Assembly (NCBI RefSeq): GCF_900100945.1
Contig: NZ_FNCG01000010.1
Span: 62,001 to 126,000, forward strand
DNA: 64,000 nt
DNA from: Mucilaginibacter gossypii
GTDB lineage: Bacteria; Bacteroidota; Bacteroidia; Sphingobacteriales; Sphingobacteriaceae
Direction of reading: 5' to 3'
The position numbers and the translations under genes are program-made. The notes beneath the pieces were generated by a model, which had not been told where the DNA came from, searched no databases, and saw nothing but the letters and a program-made list of their open reading frames with translations. Every line of letters starts with the position of its first letter. Within the stretch, counting starts at the first letter, position 1. Shown piece by piece: positions 17,174 through 27,198 of this stretch.

Positions 17174-17494
17174 ATGAATAATTACAGTAACAAGGAAGAG
17201 GCAATAATAGATCTGCAAAAGAAAGGCTATGAATTTGACTACGTCCTTAAAAGTGAAAACTTGCTTTGTGTCCAGAATAGGGAACTGCTAAATCCAGACG
17301 ACTTCGAGATTGTAGAAACGCATCTTTTTGAAAGGGAAGCTGTAAATGATCGGGGCTGCGTTATTTATGCGATAGCTTCGATGCACAATGGGCTGAAAGG
17401 CATTCTCATGATCGCATTCAATACTTTTACGAATGGCCTTTCGATTCACCTCTGGTCAAAGCTTTCCGCGGCATTGATTTGCCAACCGACCTGA
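17174..17494 (+). CDS. Small conserved Bacteroidota protein, altered C terminus
   Basis: The first 80 residues match a common small Bacteroidota family: EEAIIDLQKKGYEFDY, PDDFEIVETHLFE and VIYAIASMHNGLKGILM. Database entries of this family often carry the name 'phosphoribosylpyrophosphate synthetase', which is not supported by any PRPP-synthetase motif; the function is unknown. The usual family ending after the GLKG segment is replaced by an unrelated tail, and an overlapping plus-two frame stays open much longer (to about 17560), so the C terminus may be frame-shifted or fused to foreign sequence. No signal peptide is present. The ATG at 17174 is supported by the alignment to the family start. 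Confidence 0.6.
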   Translation: MNNYSNKEEAIIDLQKKGYEFDYVLKSENLLCVQNRELLNPDDFEIVETHLFEREAVNDRGCVIYAIASMHNGLKGILMIAFNTFTNGLSIHLWSKLSAALICQPT

Positions 17495-17646
17495 TTCATC
17501 AGAAGCGTGTTGCGAAAACGAAGGCGCCTTACCGTTGGCATTGAGATCGAATGTTTGTTGGTCATGATGCCTGTTTAAATGCCAGAGTATCGTGAATAGC
17601 CTTAAGCAGACCTTTCCCTGTGTAATGTCTGGCCAACTGAAATGAA

Positions 17647-18375
17647 ATGAAAGATCATAGTTATCATCGGTCCTTAAAACGTAAAAATGTCGTTGTCATA
17701 GGAGCTGAATCTCTTATCGGACAGGCTACTGCGATACTTGCAGCAGCAGAAGGGGCGCTTGTAACAGCGGTTTGCAGGAAGTTAAGCCCGGTATTAAAAA
17801 ACAAATTCGTTCTGCCATTTGGCCGTAATATGAAGGAGAGCGAACTGGGGTGTGATGATTGTTATAAGGAATTATTCATTAACCGGGCTTCTTTAGATCA
17901 CATGGTCATAGTTCTCCCCGAGCATATGATTCCCATTGGATCGGATGTATTGCCGGAAGTGGCAGAGCGGCATTTTATTACAACCTGTTTTATCAGTATA
18001 TCTGCTGCTATTAAGTATGCTTTACCGCTCATGGGACCCGGTTGTTCGATTACCATTTGCTCAGTTAATCAATCGCCGGATCCCTGTATTAAAGATATAT
18101 TACCCGATTATACGAAGGCAATGGCAGTTCCATTAGCGCCTGTTCGCTTGAACTGCGTTACAGTAGGTTTGCCTCGCCAGGAGTCTTACTACCGTACAAT
18201 TACGGAACGCCCAACCAGAATTACAGCGGTCAATGATGTTCGATTCTTCGGCAGCTTCCGGGAACCGGGGGATGTGGCGCTCGCGCTGATTTATCTCATA
18301 AAGCACCCGTTTGCCACCGGGGAAAGCCTGGTAATCGACGAAGGCAGGTTAACAAAGCGGCTCCATGATAAATGA
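17647..18375 (+). CDS. Divergent short-chain dehydrogenase-like protein
   Basis: The 242-residue chain has the outline of the SDR Rossmann fold: VVVIGAESLIGQATAILAAAEGA with a loosened Gly-rich loop at the N terminus, a hydrophobic strand SITICSVNQS where the active Ser normally stands, and the typical C-terminal GDVALALIYLI and ATGESLVIDEG. The catalytic YxxxK is missing; the region reads PDYTKAMA. It is therefore either catalytically inactive or acts by other residues, perhaps binding NAD(P) for regulation. It stands alone between unrelated genes, with 60 bases of weak upstream sequence. The fold assignment is fairly safe, activity is doubtful. Confidence 0.6.
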   Translation: MKDHSYHRSLKRKNVVVIGAESLIGQATAILAAAEGALVTAVCRKLSPVLKNKFVLPFGRNMKESELGCDDCYKELFINRASLDHMVIVLPEHMIPIGSDVLPEVAERHFITTCFISISAAIKYALPLMGPGCSITICSVNQSPDPCIKDILPDYTKAMAVPLAPVRLNCVTVGLPRQESYYRTITERPTRITAVNDVRFFGSFREPGDVALALIYLIKHPFATGESLVIDEGRLTKRLHDK

Positions 18376-18552
18376 TTGATTGAGGGCATCAGCAGTTTGA
18401 TCTGAAAACGATGAATTGCGCTAAGCCCGGAGATTGTTGTAGATCCAAACATATCGTATTGATGAATATGAACTTAAAGTCATCATCTCATCCCGAGAAA
18501 GCATGAAAATTGAACTTTTAAACATTTTAGCTAATCAATTTATAATCAGATT

Positions 18553-20799
18553 ATGAGAAAACCTATACTGCTATTTATCCTGGTTGGAACGATCTTTTTG
18601 TGCAGGGGCCAGGAGATCAAAAGGCAACAAGCAGACCAACTGCTAAAAATAGTCCAGCAAAAGGTTACAGATACCGCGCATATCCATGCTTTATTAACCC
18701 TTGCAGAATTCAATATATTCAAAAAAGGTCAATTGAAGACAGACCTGGACAGCGCGCGGTTGTTTATTGACCAGGCGAAACGCATGAATACAAAAATTAA
18801 ATCCATTACGGCCTACGGATACACTTCTTTGGTAGAGTCGTATCTGGCAAGGAAAATCAAACAAGAGGAAATAGCAAAGGTTTTAAACGATAAAGCCATC
18901 CAGTTGTTGAGTGATGCTAAAAACTATTACCACCTGGGGCAGGCTTATTACCAACGTGCCACTTATTATAATCCTTACGATGATTCGGGCAGCAGTAAGG
19001 TCCTGGATCTATACACGAAAGGGATTGAGGCATTTAAAATGACGAATAATGTCGAAAGGCAGGCGTACGGATATAAGCGTCTGGGTGAGTATGACAACGC
19101 TGTGCAAACCACTTTAGAAAAACTTCTGAAATCACTGGCACTTTACAAATCTATCCATTATCAGGCGGTACAGGAAGTATATGATCTGATTGCTGTTGCT
19201 TATTTGTATGATACCAATCTGCAAAAGGCGCTGTCCTATGCATTACTTGCGCTGAAAACGGCAGAGCTGGACAAAGACACCACTATGCAATTGTGCGCCA
19301 TTAATAATCACCTGGGTTTGATATTTTACAGGAAACATGATTATAAAAATTCAACATTCTATTTTGTCAAGGCGCTTAAAACTGCGGAAACATACAACGA
19401 TGTTAATACCATCTATTTTCTATGTGTTAACATCGCAAACAGCTACCTCAATACCGAACAGCCGATCGCCGCAAAGCGGATTTTGCAACAAGTTTTGGGA
19501 AAATACCCGGCGCCGAAAAACGATATGGATCTTTCGAGGATAACCAATGAATTATTTGTGAAAATATATACGAAATTAAATCAAATCGGTAATGGCAGAC
19601 CTTATGCCGAAGCGTTAAGGACTATTGACCTGAAATATAAAAACAAGCTGAATGTTGCTAAGCTGATTGAAGATAATTTCATCATGTCCAAGTTCTACCT
19701 GGCGGCGCAATCATTTGGTCAGGCAACCGATTATATGAAAAAAAGTGAAGAATTGCTGGCCAAAAACGGCACTGCTTACGACCGGTCGGCGTTATATTCC
19801 CTAAAATTCAGGATTGACACGGCCAAAGGTAATTACCGGTCGGCGGTGCAGCATTTGATACATTTCAATAAGATACAGGATTCGATTTTCAACGAGCGCA
19901 AGGCGGTCGAGTTCCAAAAACAGCAAGTGCAATACGAAACGGAAAAAAAGGATCAGCAGATAAAGCTGCTGCAACAAAATGAGCTGCTGCAGCAAACAAA
20001 ACTTAAACATGCGGGTCTGGTTCAAAACCTTACCATGGGGGGTATCATCGTGATGCTGATCATCAGTGCGCTGATCTACCGTATTTACAAGCAGAAGAAA
20101 GCGGCAAATGCCATCATCACACACAAAAATGAATTATTACAGCAATTGCTTACCAGCAAAGAATGGCTGCTGAAAGAAGTTCACCATCGCGTTAAAAATA
20201 ACCTGCACACGGTTATCTGCCTCCTGGAATCACAGGCACAGTATTTAGAAAATGATGCCTTGAAAGCGATTGAAAGCAGCCAGCATCGTATTTATGCCAT
20301 GTCGTTAATTCATCAGAAACTTTACCAGTCAGATGAAATTAAAACTATTGACATGGCCTTTTACATTCCGGAGTTGGTGCAATCTCTTCAGGACAGTTTT
20401 GATACCTTCGGGAAAATCCATTTTATCATTGATGTGGAAAAGATCGAACTGGGTATCTCACACGCTATTCCTTTGGGGCTGATCCTGAATGAAGCCGTTA
20501 CAAATTGCATTAAGTATGCGTTTCCCGGTGATAGAAATGGCGACGTTTTCATTCTGATGTCGGAAAATGATGGCTTGATTAAACTCGAAATTATTGATAA
20601 CGGGATCGGTATGCCGCAAAATCAATGTCAAAATGGAACTGAATCCCTGGGGCTTAAGCTGATTAGTGGCTTAAGTGCTGATATCCACGCCGATTACAGC
20701 TGCGAAGCTGAATATGGAACTAAAATTACCATATCTTTCAGGAATCAAAATCTAACAGATTCAGATCGTTACATGGAAACAGGTGCAGCTATTGTTTGA
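18553..20799 (+). CDS. TPR sensor histidine kinase, HisKA_2 type (copy A)
   Basis: The 748-residue protein has an N-terminal signal or anchor sequence, a long periplasmic-type TPR region (about 80-440), a coiled coil, one membrane helix near 492-510 and a cytoplasmic kinase. The dimerisation domain LLKEVHHRVKNNLHTV carries the phosphoacceptor His545, followed by SLIHQKLYQ; the ATP-binding domain has LNEAVTNCIKYAF, DNGIGMP and SLGLKLISGL. This is the HisKA_2/HWE-like class with TPR sensors that is widespread in Bacteroidota. Two paralogues lie in this window (38892 and 51213), nearly identical around the His. No response regulator is adjacent, so it is an orphan and may feed the receiver-type regulator at 45253. 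Confidence 0.9.
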   Translation: MRKPILLFILVGTIFLCRGQEIKRQQADQLLKIVQQKVTDTAHIHALLTLAEFNIFKKGQLKTDLDSARLFIDQAKRMNTKIKSITAYGYTSLVESYLARKIKQEEIAKVLNDKAIQLLSDAKNYYHLGQAYYQRATYYNPYDDSGSSKVLDLYTKGIEAFKMTNNVERQAYGYKRLGEYDNAVQTTLEKLLKSLALYKSIHYQAVQEVYDLIAVAYLYDTNLQKALSYALLALKTAELDKDTTMQLCAINNHLGLIFYRKHDYKNSTFYFVKALKTAETYNDVNTIYFLCVNIANSYLNTEQPIAAKRILQQVLGKYPAPKNDMDLSRITNELFVKIYTKLNQIGNGRPYAEALRTIDLKYKNKLNVAKLIEDNFIMSKFYLAAQSFGQATDYMKKSEELLAKNGTAYDRSALYSLKFRIDTAKGNYRSAVQHLIHFNKIQDSIFNERKAVEFQKQQVQYETEKKDQQIKLLQQNELLQQTKLKHAGLVQNLTMGGIIVMLIISALIYRIYKQKKAANAIITHKNELLQQLLTSKEWLLKEVHHRVKNNLHTVICLLESQAQYLENDALKAIESSQHRIYAMSLIHQKLYQSDEIKTIDMAFYIPELVQSLQDSFDTFGKIHFIIDVEKIELGISHAIPLGLILNEAVTNCIKYAFPGDRNGDVFILMSENDGLIKLEIIDNGIGMPQNQCQNGTESLGLKLISGLSADIHADYSCEAEYGTKITISFRNQNLTDSDRYMETGAAIV

Positions 20800-21011
20800 T
20801 TAGACAGGCGCCCGGTAATGTCCTTGCTTAATGACCGCTGAATAGTCAAATGCGGGTGCCTTGATCTTTAGGATTGTATCTTTAGGCGGTTGTAGCAGTC
20901 ATTATCCGTCAGATCAAATAGTAAGACGACCTATTGCCTCATAAGCCCGAATGTAAATATTGTTGCCCCTACCAGAGCACATGATGGATTGAATGCAACG
21001 GATAAAAAACG

Positions 21012-21048
21012 AAACGGATATTTGTTTTTGGTAAACAAATATCCGTTT
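21012..21048. terminator. Perfect 16-bp bidirectional terminator
   Basis: AAACGGATATTTGTTT and its exact complement flank a TTGGT loop between the convergent kinase and porin genes. Nothing else was recognised in 20800-21106. Confidence 0.8.
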
Positions 21049-21106
21049 GATAGATTTGCCCCCAATTCCTTTTTTGGGTTGATGTTAGCAGCCTGCTTTC
21101 TTAACT

Positions 21107-22567
21107 CTATAAAAATACCTGCGTTGCAATAACATAACTGCCCTTTGAAAAAGCTTGCTGATTATTAACAACGATAGGTCTGGTTTGATATTTAAAGGAG
21201 ATTTTGGCATGATGGCCGTCAAGGTAAACGTTACCGCCGGCACTCCACCAGGTGAATTTTGAACTGCCGTACCTTTCAAATTGCTGCAAGCTGTATTCGG
21301 CAAATGGCTGTAAACGCACAACGTCTGTTTTTAAAAGCGTTTTGGGCAATAAAAGGCCAACCTGGGTAAACCATGATGAACCTGTACCAATAATCGGAGC
21401 AACGTTACCATAGCCGGCCTGTGATACAACTCCGGTATAGTTTTGGGCCGGTCCGACATTTTCATTCATGATCGATCCGTTTCTCAGGTAATTTGGCCCG
21501 AAGTCATCATGGTAATAAACACTATAGCCGGTAAATGCCCAGTTTTGCCGCTTGCCGCCAAAGGGTAGATCGGCAAATACGTCAGCCGCCCAAATGCTAA
21601 TATTATGGTTAATTAGCGGAGATGTAGCTGTATTGTTTACTTGCGTGGTGGTACCCTTGCCGGTGTAATAGTAGCCGACACCGATATTCAGCACCTTTTT
21701 TGTACCAACATAGGTTCCAGTGGTATAAGGAACCAAGGTGTTTTCTTTATCAAAAAATTGCCAGGCTGCATATCCCGTAGTAGACAGGTTACCGTTTGCG
21801 TTGTTATCTACCGCATAATTTAATTCAGGGGCATTGGGCTTAGCATAGGCGACGGCGGGAGTAATAACAGTAAACGGCTTGTTAACCGCCCATCGGTAGG
21901 TAACAGGCCCTATAACACCCTTAAGATAAATACCCACCTGGCGTCCCAGCTGATCAGAATTATCGATCAGGGGCCAGTTGTAAATTGGCGCATCGATGGC
22001 CAGGAAGTTGAATGAGCTTAAGGATGACATGCGGCTGATACCAACCCAGTAATGCAAGCCCGTACCAATGTATAATGAGGCAAAGTTACGCTTATGCGTT
22101 GCAAAATCATTGTCTGGAACAATGGTATATTCATTCCATAACTCATGCACGTACAGGGAAGGCTTTTTGCCCAAAGTTCCGTTGAATGTTGCGCCGCCGT
22201 TTCCCGTATTGCCGCCTCCTGCCGAACCACCGCTGGAGAAGCTTTGATTATCTATTCCAATAGTTCCAAGTACCAGGTAGCGCTGGCTTAACTGGCTGTA
22301 TAATGCAAATCGGAATTGGCGAACGCTGAAGTCCAGTATATTATCTTTAGCGATGCCGTTTACTGCAGTACCGGGATTCAACTCTGAATATCGGGCCCTG
22401 AAGTCTGTCCAGACCAGGAACCTGACATATTTTTGACCCGTGCTGTCCAGCTTAATGGTTAGCCCGTCAGTATAGGATGGCGAACCGCCTTGCCCGTAAG
22501 CTATGCCAATTGTCAAAGCCAGAATTACTGAAAATGAAATTTTTCTGATGTATTGTTTTGTTTTCAT
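21107..22567 (-). CDS. Outer-membrane beta-barrel protein (porin-like)
   Basis: The 486-residue product starts with a signal peptide (ISFSVILALTIGIAYG-Q). The mature part has many alternating amphipathic strands rich in Tyr, Gly, Asn and Thr and ends in a short strand finishing with Phe-Leu, typical for barrels inserted by the BAM machinery. Some segments (KYVRFLVWTDFRARY near the start) fit the porin group of Bacteroidota, but I cannot name its substrate. It is the last gene of a minus-strand cluster with an MFS transporter and a pyruvate oxidase, separated from the MFS gene by 24 bases, so it may allow uptake or release of the same organic acid. A perfect terminator follows. Confidence 0.7.
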   Translation of the reverse strand: MKTKQYIRKISFSVILALTIGIAYGQGGSPSYTDGLTIKLDSTGQKYVRFLVWTDFRARYSELNPGTAVNGIAKDNILDFSVRQFRFALYSQLSQRYLVLGTIGIDNQSFSSGGSAGGGNTGNGGATFNGTLGKKPSLYVHELWNEYTIVPDNDFATHKRNFASLYIGTGLHYWVGISRMSSLSSFNFLAIDAPIYNWPLIDNSDQLGRQVGIYLKGVIGPVTYRWAVNKPFTVITPAVAYAKPNAPELNYAVDNNANGNLSTTGYAAWQFFDKENTLVPYTTGTYVGTKKVLNIGVGYYYTGKGTTTQVNNTATSPLINHNISIWAADVFADLPFGGKRQNWAFTGYSVYYHDDFGPNYLRNGSIMNENVGPAQNYTGVVSQAGYGNVAPIIGTGSSWFTQVGLLLPKTLLKTDVVRLQPFAEYSLQQFERYGSSKFTWWSAGGNVYLDGHHAKISFKYQTRPIVVNNQQAFSKGSYVIATQVFL

Positions 22568-22591
22568 CGTCGTAACGTTTAGATATTTATA

Positions 22592-23854
22592 TCATTTCTT
22601 TGCGGCAGAACCGGTTTCTTTGATGATCAGACTGATCAGAAATGCCATTCCGGTAGTTGCCAGCAGGAAAGTAACAGCCCCATTAAAATGAACTGCCGGG
22701 TCCGCCGCGGTCGTTAAGGTTTTTCCAAAAAAGTGTGCGAACACCGGTCCCAGTATAGCGGTAACACCAAATGTCAGGAAGTTAATCCCGCCGGTCGCAC
22801 TGCCTTTAACACTATCTGGGTTGGCTTCCTTGATGATGGAATATGGGATCATAGCCGTTCCAGAGGCTATGCCGAATATGAGCATTGTGACAAAAGCAGA
22901 GATCAGGCCTGGAAAGTAGGTAAATTGTATTAGGCAGATAACCATCAATATGATGCACAAAGATAATACAGGCTTTCTCCTACCAAGGAGATCAGAAAAC
23001 CAACCGAGTAGGGGGGCGCCAATCACCCAGCCGAGCGGCACCATGGAGCAGGTAATTACTGCCAAACTATAGGAAAAACCTCGGTCATGTTGCAGGAAAG
23101 TAACTCCCCAGGTCATGGCAAAAATCGTGGTAGGAGCAAACAACAACCCTGAAATAAGTCCGCTCAAATAGGATTGAGGATTGGAAAAAACAACTCGGTA
23201 AGGAACGAGTATGCCCGAAAGAGTGTTTTGTTGCTGGTTACGCTTATTTTCTGCAGGCGTACTCAGGAAAAGCATTAGTGTGACTATACCGCAGGCAATG
23301 CCTATCCCAACCCAGAATACGGTAACAGGCAAACCTGACCTCAATAAGGGACCGGTCACGAACTGACCTGCCGATCCGCCAAGCATACCAATACATTGGG
23401 TTACCCCAATTGCTGTGGCCAGATAACAGGGGGCGAATCCATGGGCAGCGAGATAAACACATCCGGTAAAGGCAAATGCAGAACCTGCTCCCTGAAGTAA
23501 ACGGCCAAAATCGCCCATGGCTGCAGACGGTGCAGCAAAAGCCAGGCAGCCTAAGAACAATATACCGGTGCCAATAGCGATAGGGTAGCGTGCGCCGAAA
23601 CGGTCTAAAGACATTCCTGCTATTAAGCTGGTAACAGAATAGGTATAATAATAAGTACCTAAGATGCCACTTACACCCAAAGCGTTTACCTTAAAAAGTG
23701 TGCTTAACTGGCTGATCATTACAGCCGGTGCCGACCGAATGACATACTCCAGAAAATAGAAAATCAATCCGAAAACCCAGGCTATAATAAATGCGCGGTC
23801 CCGGAACATACGGCTCATAGTGGGATTAGCTGCCGGCGATGTTATGTTTTTCAT
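22592..23854 (-). CDS. MFS transporter (organic-anion type)
   Basis: The 420-residue protein has about twelve hydrophobic segments and the major facilitator pattern: the first helices with LEYVIRSAPAVM, the loop-2/3 motif GMSLDRFGARYPIAIG and the second-half copy WFSDLLGRRKP. The overall order is similar to NarK/phthalate/oxalate-formate type porters, but the substrate cannot be settled by eye. It lies 10 bases after the pyruvate oxidase gene and 24 bases before the porin gene on the same strand, so the three are probably one operon. A carboxylate made or consumed by the oxidase is a reasonable guess for the cargo. Confidence 0.8.
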   Translation of the reverse strand: MKNITSPAANPTMSRMFRDRAFIIAWVFGLIFYFLEYVIRSAPAVMISQLSTLFKVNALGVSGILGTYYYTYSVTSLIAGMSLDRFGARYPIAIGTGILFLGCLAFAAPSAAMGDFGRLLQGAGSAFAFTGCVYLAAHGFAPCYLATAIGVTQCIGMLGGSAGQFVTGPLLRSGLPVTVFWVGIGIACGIVTLMLFLSTPAENKRNQQQNTLSGILVPYRVVFSNPQSYLSGLISGLLFAPTTIFAMTWGVTFLQHDRGFSYSLAVITCSMVPLGWVIGAPLLGWFSDLLGRRKPVLSLCIILMVICLIQFTYFPGLISAFVTMLIFGIASGTAMIPYSIIKEANPDSVKGSATGGINFLTFGVTAILGPVFAHFFGKTLTTAADPAVHFNGAVTFLLATTGMAFLISLIIKETGSAAKK

Positions 23855-23864
23855 GTCCTTCGTG

Positions 23865-25604
23865 TTAATTGTTCAGGTCTTCCAGATGCTTGTAATTGGC
23901 CCTCAGCGTGTCGATCACTTCTTCAAATTTTCCCCCAAGCATCATTTTGCCCATATACAGGGACATGCCTTTTACCATTTTGAAGTTTAGTTTTGGCGGC
24001 ATGGCTAATGCATTGGGATCCGTAAAAACGTTCACCAATACCGGGCCCTGATGTGCCATAGCCTGGGTCATCGAACTTTCCAGCTGTCCCGGATCATGAA
24101 TAGTAATTCCTTTAATGCCGGTGGCCTCAGCAACCATAGCGAAGTCGGGATTTTCCATGTCGGTTTGATAATCCATAATTCCGGCAACTTCCATCTCAAG
24201 TTTCACCATGCCAAGTGACCGGTTGTTGAAGACGATGATTTTTATATTGAGATTGTACTGTTTAATGGTTGCCAGATCGCCAAGTAACATGGAAATACCA
24301 CCATCACCGCACATGGCGACTATCTGCCGGCCTGGAAATGCCAGCGCAGCGCCGATAGCCTGTGGCATTGCGTTTGCCATCGAACCATGTGTAAACGATC
24401 CAATCAATTTTCGCTTTCCGTTGGCGGTAATGTAGCGCGCGCCCCATACGCAGCACATACCTGTATCGACAGTGAACACCGCATCATCCGTTGCGAGTTT
24501 GTCCATAATGAAGGCCACTGCTTCCGGATGTATAGCGTCCGTTTTGCCCTTGTCATTTACATAAATCAGTAGGTGGTCTTTTACCTTTTCATGTACTTGC
24601 AACTGGGCTTTCAGGAAACTATTATCTGTTTTTCTTTCGAGGAGGGGCATCAAAGCTGTTATGGTAGCCTTCACATCCCCCCAAAGCCCTATGTCTAATT
24701 TCGCCCGTCGTCCCAAGCGCTCCGGCTGAAGGTCAACTTGCACCAGCGTCTTATCCTGGGGAATAAACGGAACGTAAGGAAAATCAGTTCCCAGTAGCAG
24801 GATCAGATCACTTTCGTGCATGCTGTGGTATGCGGCTGGTAAACCCAGAAGCCCGGACATACCAACCTCATTAGGATTGTTGTGAGCGATACTCATCTTT
24901 CCACGGAAGGAATAACCAACCGGCGCTTGTAAGAATGACGATAGCTCAACAACTTCTTTATGGGCTCCGGCGGCACCAATGCCGCAGAAAATACAAATCT
25001 TTTGATGGGAATTGATCAGTTCGGCTAACTCCTGAATTTCTTCTGCTGACGGTTGAATAGTCGCCGTCGTAAAGTAATTCCTGTCAGCGGATATGTTATC
25101 CACGGCCGGTAATCCCGCCACGTCTCCTGGAAGCCCTAAAACGGCAACTCCTTTTTTTTGTATGGCATGCTGAATAGCTGCCTGTGCCATTCGGGGAAGC
25201 TGATGGGCAGTATTAGCGATCTGGTTATAATGACTGCAATCGTCAAATAGCCTGGTCGTGTTGGTTTCCTGAAAATAGCCTGAGCCGAACTCCCCGGTGG
25301 CGCAGGTTGATACAATAGCAAGTACCGGCACGCCCGAACGGTGCGCGTCATACAACCCATTTACTAAATGGACATGCCCGGGGCCGCTGCTTCCCGCACA
25401 GCAGGCCAGGCCTGTAAGTTCTGCATCCGCAGCGGCCGCGAAAGCACCCGCCTCCTCGTGCCGCACGTGGATCCATTGAATGTTCCCATCTTTCCGGACT
25501 GCGTTATTAAACTCGTTTAAGCTATCCCCGGTAACAGAATAGATACGCTTAATGCCCGCTTTAACCAAAAGCTCAACAAGTTGTTGTGATACGTTCTTTG
25601 TCAT
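23865..25604 (-). CDS. poxB: Pyruvate dehydrogenase (quinone)/pyruvate oxidase-like ThDP enzyme
   Basis: The 579-residue protein aligns in order and length with E. coli PoxB (572 residues). Visible are IYSVTGDSLNEF, the catalytic Glu in RHEEAGAFAA, SSGPGHVHLVNGLYDAHR, GSGYFQET, the FAD-domain part LLGTDFPYVPF, and the ThDP-diphosphate motif MCGDGGISM followed by FNNRSLGMV. The enzyme decarboxylates pyruvate to acetate and CO2 with electron transfer to the membrane quinone pool. The C-terminal segment EVIDTLRANY may be the amphipathic membrane-binding tail. It is the first gene of the minus-strand operon with the MFS and porin genes. A related acetolactate or other ThDP enzyme is less likely. 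Confidence 0.85.
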   Translation of the reverse strand: MTKNVSQQLVELLVKAGIKRIYSVTGDSLNEFNNAVRKDGNIQWIHVRHEEAGAFAAAADAELTGLACCAGSSGPGHVHLVNGLYDAHRSGVPVLAIVSTCATGEFGSGYFQETNTTRLFDDCSHYNQIANTAHQLPRMAQAAIQHAIQKKGVAVLGLPGDVAGLPAVDNISADRNYFTTATIQPSAEEIQELAELINSHQKICIFCGIGAAGAHKEVVELSSFLQAPVGYSFRGKMSIAHNNPNEVGMSGLLGLPAAYHSMHESDLILLLGTDFPYVPFIPQDKTLVQVDLQPERLGRRAKLDIGLWGDVKATITALMPLLERKTDNSFLKAQLQVHEKVKDHLLIYVNDKGKTDAIHPEAVAFIMDKLATDDAVFTVDTGMCCVWGARYITANGKRKLIGSFTHGSMANAMPQAIGAALAFPGRQIVAMCGDGGISMLLGDLATIKQYNLNIKIIVFNNRSLGMVKLEMEVAGIMDYQTDMENPDFAMVAEATGIKGITIHDPGQLESSMTQAMAHQGPVLVNVFTDPNALAMPPKLNFKMVKGMSLYMGKMMLGGKFEEVIDTLRANYKHLEDLNN

Positions 25605-25989
25605 TTGTTGCTTTGTTTAATTGTTAGGTGAATCCTGGCCGGATGTCTTCCGTCCATCATCAACAAGGAGATAGGGAATGTAGTGCCAGTTAATAATTAA
25701 TTGATATTCAATTATTTAATTCAAATTCGAGAAAATGAAGGTAGCGATATATCGAAGTTTAGGCAGTTGTGATTGAAATGCCGATAATAGGCGGCGATTA
25801 AAGGAATCTGCTGTAGATCTCGTTCAGATAATAGCTGGCGAACGCTTAAAAAACGGTTAATGACCAAGTATCGCTGACAAAATAATGAACAGGACTAAAG
25901 AAAAGTTCTTGCCGGAGCATCAGGTGGATTGTACCGTGGGATAAGGTCTTGCCATTTGCTATGTATGTTAAACTTGCGGGAATTAGTCT
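25605..25989. other. Intergenic region upstream of the pyruvate oxidase operon
   Basis: AT-rich, 385 bases, no gene or RNA seen. The part near 25690-25730 (repeated ATTAATTGATATTC-like text) probably holds the promoter of the minus-strand operon. No clear terminator hairpin for the DUF1634 gene was found. Confidence 0.4.
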
Positions 25990-26361
25990 TCAGGAGCTAT
26001 GCCCGCTAATGATACTGAATAATATGATGAGCAACACCAGGATGGTGATCACGGTGTAGAGGGAATCTTTAGCTAATACAAAGCTCAGTAAGGCGAGCAC
26101 CACCCTCATCACGGGGGTAGCGATAAGCAACATGATGCCAAAGTTAATGATGGCGGTGCTTTGGAAGGACAAAAGCCCCTGGAAGACCGCTGGAAATGAT
26201 AGCCTGCTTACACGGAAGGCGCTGAATGCGGCAGGTTCTTCACTGCGGCTGGATAAATATCCTATGCCGCCTGCAACCATAAAAATCAATGACAGGAAGA
26301 CACCCAACCGAAGGGCGCCGCCAATCAGCTGGTTGATGTTGTTTTTATTGAACTTATCCAT
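25990..26361 (-). CDS. DUF1634 membrane protein
   Basis: This 123-residue protein has three membrane helices (about 15-37, 64-86 and 94-118) and the family features GALRLGVFLSLIFM and IINFGIMLLIATPV with VRVV-like MRVVLALLSF. DUF1634 proteins are regularly encoded with TauE/SafE permeases, as here, and may be a small partner subunit. The gene starts directly after the TauE stop (26362), with no gap, so translation is very likely coupled. Transport role is inferred from the partner. Confidence 0.85.
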   Translation of the reverse strand: MDKFNKNNINQLIGGALRLGVFLSLIFMVAGGIGYLSSRSEEPAAFSAFRVSRLSFPAVFQGLLSFQSTAIINFGIMLLIATPVMRVVLALLSFVLAKDSLYTVITILVLLIILFSIISGHSS

Positions 26362-27198
26362 TTAATGATGCGCTTTAAGGCCGTTATAGATCATTTGAAC
26401 CGCAAGCAGGGAAACGACAATTGCAAACAGCAGGCGCAGGATCTGCGGTGAATTAATTTTTGTCAGCAGCTTGGCACCTGTCAGTGCCCCGAAGACTACC
26501 CCCGTTGCGACAGGCACTGCGATTACAGGATCAATGTAGCCGTGCTGGAAGTAGATCACTGCGCCGGCGGCAGCAGTTACGCCAATCATAAAGCTGCTGG
26601 TGCTTGTGGAAACTTTAAATGGAATATTCATTACGGTGTCCATGGCGAAAACTTTTAATGCTCCCGACCCGATGCCCAGCAAACCGGAAATAACGCCGGC
26701 AAAGAACATGGCGATGAAGCCGCCTGTAATATGCCTGACCTTATAAGGAATGACCTGTGAACCATTGTTATAAGTACCGTTCAGCTTCAGGCGCTCACCT
26801 AATTTAGATACCTGTTTTGATGGGTTATCGTTTTTCTTGCGTAGTGACATGACTGAGGAAAAAATCAGGATAGCTCCGATCATGACGGGTATTAAATGTG
26901 CCGGGACGAGGGCTGCGTATAAAGCACCCACGATCGCCCCAAGCGTTGTTGAAACTTCTAAAAACATAGGAAGGCGAAAGTTAGAAAGGCTGTCTTTAAC
27001 GTGAGCAGCGCCTGCACCGGAAGAAGTAGCAATGACAGAGATCAGAGATGCCCCAACTGCGTAATGAATGTTGACATGCAGCAGTAAAGTCAATAACGGA
27101 ATAACAATAAAGCCACCACCCAACCCTGTCATCGAACCTATTAAGCCTGCCAGGTAAGCTCCGGCTAATATGAAAAAAGTAAATGCAATTAGCGTCAT
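26362..27198 (-). CDS. TauE/SafE family sulfite or anion exporter
   Basis: The 278-residue protein has eight hydrophobic segments and the two repeated half-motifs of the TauE/SafE (DUF81) family: GLGGGFIVIPLLTLLL near the N terminus and GLLGIGSGALKVFAMD in the second half. Family members export small sulfur-containing or organic anions across the inner membrane. The substrate is not visible. It is followed without gap by DUF1634, the normal arrangement. The ATG at 27198 directly precedes the hydrophobic first helix. A small His-rich protein gene precedes it on the same strand. Confidence 0.88.
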   Translation of the reverse strand: MTLIAFTFFILAGAYLAGLIGSMTGLGGGFIVIPLLTLLLHVNIHYAVGASLISVIATSSGAGAAHVKDSLSNFRLPMFLEVSTTLGAIVGALYAALVPAHLIPVMIGAILIFSSVMSLRKKNDNPSKQVSKLGERLKLNGTYNNGSQVIPYKVRHITGGFIAMFFAGVISGLLGIGSGALKVFAMDTVMNIPFKVSTSTSSFMIGVTAAAGAVIYFQHGYIDPVIAVPVATGVVFGALTGAKLLTKINSPQILRLLFAIVVSLLAVQMIYNGLKAHH

